In this document: positions 5,941-9,318 of the stretch, piece by piece
Position numbering within the stretch: position 1 is the first letter of the stretch
Layout: each line of letters starts with the position of its first letter
Assembly (NCBI GenBank): GCA_020058465.1
Contig: JAGVDZ010000168.1
Location: forward strand, 1 to 9,318
Length of the DNA: 9,318 bases
Direction of reading: 5' to 3'
Origin: Parachlamydiales bacterium
GTDB taxonomy: Bacteria > Chlamydiota > Chlamydiia > Chlamydiales > SM23-39
Notes under the pieces: generated by a model
Seen by the model: only the letters and a program-made list of their open reading frames with translations
Told to the model about the DNA's origin: nothing
Databases searched by the model: none
Position numbers and translations under genes: made by a program

Positions 5941-6213
5941 ATGTTGTCCAACGAGATCTATCAGCTTAGCTACCAAGCGCTCTTGTTAATTCTGATCCTC
6001 TCGGGACCTCCTATCCTCATCAGCATGATCCTAGGGCTATTGGTAGCTATTTTCCAAGCCGCTACGCAAATCCAAGAACAAACCCTTTCCTTCACCGTCA
6101 AGCTGTTTGCCGTGATCCTCACAATCATCTTAATGGGAGGATGGCTTGGAGGGCAAATTTTGCAATTCACGTCGACTATTTTTAAATTAATCCCCCGTTT
6201 GGGACTTGGATAA
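5941..6213 (+). CDS. sctS: SctS, T3SS export gate protein (YscS/FliQ family)
   Basis: SctS is a small two-helix hairpin protein that wraps the SctR/SctT assembly of the export gate. The 90-residue product has two hydrophobic segments (about 14-38 and 51-76). Between them is the conserved turn FQAATQIQEQTLSFTVKL (38-55), diagnostic of the FliQ/YscS family; length is normal. The start at 5941, four bases after the sctR stop, gives the usual short N-terminus (MLSNEIYQLSYQALLLIL). The frame is open back to 5851, but that reading is the out-of-frame shadow of the sctR end. A weak TAGG near the sctR stop is the only visible ribosome binding signal, so expression probably depends on translation arriving from sctR. 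Confidence 0.95.
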   Translation: MLSNEIYQLSYQALLLILILSGPPILISMILGLLVAIFQAATQIQEQTLSFTVKLFAVILTIILMGGWLGGQILQFTSTIFKLIPRLGLG

Positions 6214-6225
6214 TCGAGCTTTCGA

Positions 6226-7083
6226 ATGGACCCCCTTCTTTCCTTCGATGACTACCTTTTCTTGTTGTTACAAGGAGCTAAGGGTTCTTATGAGCACCTT
6301 TTATCGGTTTTTTTTCTGACCCTGGCGAGATTATTACCCCTCTTTATCATCGTCCCCTTTTTGGGTGCCAAGAATTTACCCATGACGATCCGAATGCTCT
6401 TTTCTCTCAGCCTAGTCACCCTCTTCTTACCCCTGAACTTAGCTGCCTCTAGGGTCCAAATTCATTTCAACTCTCTTTGGATGTTCCTGATGATCAAAGA
6501 ATCTTTAATTGGGTTTGTGATGGCATTTTTGGGGGCAGCTCCCTTCCTTGTAGCACAGATGTCGGGGAGTTTGATCGACCACCAAAGAGGCTCTTCCTCC
6601 CTCCAGGTCAACGACCCCACCACCCAGAGTCAAACAGGCCCTTTAGGCATCCTCTATAATTACATCCTCTTAGCTATTTTTTTCGCAGTGGGAGGCCCTC
6701 TTCTTTATTTCCAAGCCATCGGCACCTCCTACGAACTATTCCCCTCTACCTCCTTCTTCCACCCGTCCTTTTTCCAACTTCAAACCCCCTTCTGGAAGGA
6801 AATTTTATCCCTCATCCAACACATGTTCAACCTCTGTATTCAGCTAGGAGCACCGGCTCTTGTCGGGATTCTTATCACCGACATGTTCTTAGGGATCGCC
6901 AACAGACTGGCCCCCCAAGTCCAGATTGTCTTTTTGGGGATGCCTTTGAAATCGTGGGTGGGCCTTGCTCTTTTAACAGCCGGCTGGGCCCTCATCTTCC
7001 GCACCTTCGCTAAGGAGGTCACTGCCTGGATGCACCTGATTCAAAGGTGGATCGAGCTCACCCCTCCCTACATCAGCTTTTAA
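6226..7083 (+). CDS. sctT: SctT, T3SS export gate protein (YscT/FliR family)
   Basis: SctT is the single-copy subunit that completes the helical SctR5-S4-T1 export gate. The 285-residue protein has hydrophobic stretches at about 26-45, 54-72, 88-110, 141-162, 206-224 and 243-259. Family motifs are visible: ARLLPLFIIVPFLGAKNLP (34-52), KESLIGFVMAFLGAAPFLVAQMSGSLIDHQRG (91-122) with the conserved IDxQRG, and NRLAPQVQIVFLGMPLK (226-242). Length is normal for the family. It starts 12 bases after sctS with no recognisable Shine-Dalgarno sequence. It is the last T3SS gene of the run; sctU does not follow, which fits the scattered T3SS clusters of Chlamydiota. A run of eight T lies at 6308-6315. Confidence 0.96.
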   Translation: MDPLLSFDDYLFLLLQGAKGSYEHLLSVFFLTLARLLPLFIIVPFLGAKNLPMTIRMLFSLSLVTLFLPLNLAASRVQIHFNSLWMFLMIKESLIGFVMAFLGAAPFLVAQMSGSLIDHQRGSSSLQVNDPTTQSQTGPLGILYNYILLAIFFAVGGPLLYFQAIGTSYELFPSTSFFHPSFFQLQTPFWKEILSLIQHMFNLCIQLGAPALVGILITDMFLGIANRLAPQVQIVFLGMPLKSWVGLALLTAGWALIFRTFAKEVTAWMHLIQRWIELTPPYISF

Positions 7084-7152
7084 TTTAAAAATTAGTTTAT
7101 AGATTAAATATTAGTGTGTTTAAAAGTTGTACTTTATTATAATTAACAACCG
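7084..7152 (+). promoter_or_regulatory. AT-rich gap with a consensus TATAAT box before the HD-domain gene
   Basis: These 69 bases are much richer in A and T than the genes on either side. A perfect TATAAT (7138-7143) ends nine bases before the ATG at 7153. No good -35 box lies 16-18 bases upstream (TGTGTT or GTGTTT at best). A start about seven bases after the box would leave a leader of only about three bases, and no Shine-Dalgarno sequence is present. A short AT-only palindrome (TAATTT/AAATTA, 7081-7094) overlaps the sctT stop codon (TAA at 7081-7083), but it lacks a GC stem and a T-run, so I do not call a terminator. Confidence 0.4.
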
Positions 7153-8553
7153 ATGAGAATTGAATGTTTTCAACATATATTCCGCCCTACCCATCAAGAT
7201 CTTTCTCAAACTGAGCAAAGAGTCTTGATCGTCACTATTGTGGCTCTATCGATCCTGACCTGTGGACTTTTCGCTCTCTGCTGGCTAGTTGGACGGTACT
7301 ATATGAAACCGCTTGACCTGCAGCCGCATGCACCAAGAGCTCAGCTTCCCATAATGCCTACGGGGACACATCACCAGCCCCTCCCTCATAGGGAATCTTC
7401 AAATCAATTTGTAGGGACAGGGCCACTGATTGAGAAACAACGGGATCATCTGCAGAAGCTCAAAGCGCTTGCTGGTAAAGGTGAGTGGGCTTCTATCGGC
7501 TCACATACGACAGACCCTCATAGCGGATTTGATTGGTGGATGTTTCCGACAGATCGAATCAGTCATGGGCAAGGCGCCCGCTATCAACTCTCTTCAAATG
7601 ATATCGCACTCCTTCAGGAGAATGTTTCATTTCTAGAGAGCTACCGGACCGGCGTCAAACTCGTCCTCGGTTCCTGGGGCTGGGATGCTGACCATCACTG
7701 TAACCTGCAAAATAGACACCCCGACCAAAAATGGACTGGCTATACAATACGACTGGCCAAAATGATGCACTCCTTGAGTCTATTTAAAGAGACTCGGCTG
7801 CTATGGAGCGTCTCTGAGTTTTGTCGCCAAAACAACATCTCGCTAGCAAAAGAGCCCTGGGCAAACAAGTACCTGATCCCAGTCTGCAACAGTTCTTTGC
7901 AGGACATCCAAAACTCTTTTAATCAGTTTATTAATGAATTAGAACGGGATATCTTGTCCATATACCAAGGACATGAATGTGGCTTTGATGGAAGAAGAAT
8001 CCACGGTCGCATGCACGTTGTGCGCGCTTTGATATTCTGTGAGATCATGGCAAGGTATCTTTTTAAACGACATCAAATCCCCATTGACTTTACCTACTTG
8101 AGACGGGCTATTGCCCTCCACGATGCGGGGAGACAAGGCAATGGGAAAGACCAGTGGGAAGGCCGCTCCAGACAGGAACTACAGACGCACCTTATCAAGC
8201 AAAAAATACCTCAAGAACAGGCTGTCGAACAAGGGCGCATCATCCTTAAAGGGCACGAAAATGTGTCTTACGAGGGGATCCTTCGTCAATCAGGTGACTG
8301 CCTAGATATCCAACGAGCTTGTACAGGCGAAATCTTCGATGAGCAATATCTCCTATTTTTACAAAACTCTCTCCATGATGAGGATCTCACTTTCAGACAA
8401 ACTCTCATCCGTGAGGCCAAGGAGTTCATCGATCTGTCAGAAGGGATCAAACATGACCCCAACTTCAACTCCAACTTAGGGTTTGTGAAGCATCTACTCG
8501 ATATCATCGACGTCAACAAAGAAAGATGGCCTACGCTAGCCACCATTCTCTAA
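7153..8553 (+). CDS. Membrane-anchored HD-domain hydrolase, possible SidE-type phosphodiesterase; candidate effector
   Basis: This 466-residue protein is not one I can name. It has a hydrophobic segment near the N-terminus (about 24-47) and a proline-rich linker (52-80). A tryptophan-rich block follows (about 123-211: FDWWMFPTDRISHGQGARYQL, YRTGVKLVLGSWGWD, KWTGYTIRLAKMMHSLSLF), which looks like a conserved domain. The C-terminal half has HD-type metal-site motifs: HGRMHVVR (284-291), ALHDAGRQGNGKDQWE (321-336, with the HD pair at 323-324 and Glu336), GHEN (367-370) and SGDCLDIQR (380-388). The combination HGxxHxxR ... HDxxRxxxGxDxWE recalls the phosphodiesterase domain of Legionella SidE ubiquitin ligases and their DupA/DupB relatives; this is a recollection of motifs, not an alignment. 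No SidE-type mono-ADP-ribosyltransferase part is present. It follows sctT by 69 bases, with its own likely promoter, and overlaps the dnaE end by 18 bp. Confidence 0.8.
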   Translation: MRIECFQHIFRPTHQDLSQTEQRVLIVTIVALSILTCGLFALCWLVGRYYMKPLDLQPHAPRAQLPIMPTGTHHQPLPHRESSNQFVGTGPLIEKQRDHLQKLKALAGKGEWASIGSHTTDPHSGFDWWMFPTDRISHGQGARYQLSSNDIALLQENVSFLESYRTGVKLVLGSWGWDADHHCNLQNRHPDQKWTGYTIRLAKMMHSLSLFKETRLLWSVSEFCRQNNISLAKEPWANKYLIPVCNSSLQDIQNSFNQFINELERDILSIYQGHECGFDGRRIHGRMHVVRALIFCEIMARYLFKRHQIPIDFTYLRRAIALHDAGRQGNGKDQWEGRSRQELQTHLIKQKIPQEQAVEQGRIILKGHENVSYEGILRQSGDCLDIQRACTGEIFDEQYLLFLQNSLHDEDLTFRQTLIREAKEFIDLSEGIKHDPNFNSNLGFVKHLLDIIDVNKERWPTLATIL

Positions 8554-9318
8554 TCCATCCGTTGATTGGTATAAAGCCCAAGAAGGGCCAGTAGCGGACA
8601 AAGCTTGCACCATCTCCGAGGAAGAAAGGGCCACCCCCCAGGTGGCAGGTACGTCAATCTGCCCCACTTGTCGACCCTGTCGCAAGCAAACCAGCTGTAG
8701 CGGTGTCCCACCAGGATGAAGACGACAAAGCCTTTTGAAAGCAAGAAGCTCACTCATCTGCACCCGGTCTAGATCGAAGGTGATTCGAAAAGGTGGAGGC
8801 TCTTTTTTAGGCTGTTCTTCTTTTGCATTTTTTCTCATAACCTTATCTCGACTCATCGAGGTTTTTTGTTGTCCCTTGAACTTATCCAAGAGAAGGTCCA
8901 AGCGTTGGGCGTCTTGTTCCCCCAACTTCGACAACTCTTCCAAATGCTTGGCCACAATCTGTAGTTTATCAGACTTAGACTCCAGCTGCACAATCGCATA
9001 CAAAAGCTGGTTGTCGAACAGAATCGTCGAACAAGCCTCATATAGGTCGGCCCAGACTGGAAGCTCGAGACGTTCCTTCCCATCGCTCACTTGCAAGATG
9101 GCAAACTTTTTTTGCGTCTTCAGTGATACCTTCACCTGGACCGATTCCACAACACAAAAAATCCGATAGATTCCCTCGGGCAATGTGGTTAGGTGACTTA
9201 AAGGGACGCAAGAAAAATGGGCCACCATCTTTTGATAGAGGTCTAAAGGATGTCCTGTAATATAAAAACCGAGGAGCTCTTTTTCTCTCTGCAGTAGATC
9301 TGTTTTAGATGAGGGTTG
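8536..9318 (-). CDS. dnaE: DNA polymerase III alpha subunit, C-terminal part (cut by the right edge)
   Basis: The alpha subunit is the replicative polymerase of the chromosome. Only the last 260 or so residues lie in the window; the frame enters open at 9318 with QREKELLGFYITGHPLDLY, the conserved motif that precedes the OB domain in bacterial DnaE. The OB-fold nucleic-acid-binding domain follows (GIYRIFCVVESVQVKVSLKTQKKFAILQVSDGKERLELPVWADLYEAC and onward, about 9176-8970). A charged linker comes next, then a C-terminal tail region with FRITFDLDR and LHPGGTPLQLVCLRQGR, matching the usual C-terminal tau-binding region. The methionine whose complement is at 9226-9228 is internal and not the start. 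The stop (TAG, complement 8536-8538) lies inside the 3' end of the convergent HD-domain gene. No terminator hairpin is visible downstream. Confidence 0.94.
   Translation of the reverse strand, partial: QPSSKTDLLQREKELLGFYITGHPLDLYQKMVAHFSCVPLSHLTTLPEGIYRIFCVVESVQVKVSLKTQKKFAILQVSDGKERLELPVWADLYEACSTILFDNQLLYAIVQLESKSDKLQIVAKHLEELSKLGEQDAQRLDLLLDKFKGQQKTSMSRDKVMRKNAKEEQPKKEPPPFRITFDLDRVQMSELLAFKRLCRLHPGGTPLQLVCLRQGRQVGQIDVPATWGVALSSSEMVQALSATGPSWALYQSTDGLENGG

Noticed and set aside
7081..7094. Possible terminator after sctT
   Set aside because: The palindrome is short, made only of A and T and lacks a following T-run.
8735..9169. 144-codon plus-strand frame opposite dnaE
   Set aside because: Although long, it is entirely antisense to the conserved DnaE OB domain and its translation is serine- and cysteine-rich, typical of a shadow.

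Overview
The window most likely comes from a member of the Chlamydiota, probably an environmental (amoeba-associated) lineage rather than the genus Chlamydia. The main reason is an uninterrupted type III secretion (T3SS) gene run, sctJ - unnamed gene - sctL - sctR - sctS - sctT, in the order I recall for the chlamydial CT559-CT564 block. The SctJ and SctL proteins also closely resemble chlamydial CdsJ and CdsL. The flanking genes differ from what I recall for Chlamydia (lpdA/lipA upstream), so the locus appears rearranged. Assignment below phylum level is not possible from what I can see.

Layout. Left part (1-1586): a possible gene start on the minus strand runs off the left edge. Next comes a minus-strand gene for a lipoylated dihydrolipoyl acyltransferase (E2 of a 2-oxo acid dehydrogenase complex). 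It is flanked by two copies of a 43-bp direct repeat. The right-hand copy is the left arm of a roughly 143-bp imperfect palindrome (1379-1521) that looks like a small non-autonomous foldback (MITE-like) element. It sits in the divergent gap between the E2 gene and a family-2 glycosyltransferase gene on the plus strand (1587-2600).

Middle part (2696-7083): a compact plus-strand T3SS operon behind a plausible sigma-70-type promoter and a good ribosome binding site. The first four genes are linked by ATGA stop/start overlaps, which suggests translational coupling. The products are the inner-membrane ring lipoprotein SctJ, a SctK-position protein that I read as FliG-like in its C-terminal half, the ATPase regulator SctL, and the export-gate proteins SctR, SctS and SctT. 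sctU, sctV, the ATPase, the secretin and the needle genes are not in this window.

Right part (7084-9318): after a short AT-rich gap with a consensus TATAAT box lies a 466-residue membrane-anchored protein. It has a tryptophan-rich conserved-looking domain and a C-terminal HD-type metal-dependent hydrolase domain whose motifs recall the phosphodiesterase domain of the Legionella SidE family. Its position directly after sctT makes it a candidate host-directed protein. It converges with, and overlaps by 18 bp, the 3' end of dnaE (DNA polymerase III alpha subunit) on the minus strand, which runs off the right edge.

No rRNA, tRNA, CRISPR array or intact transposase gene was seen. No stretch longer than 300 bases lacks a gene.
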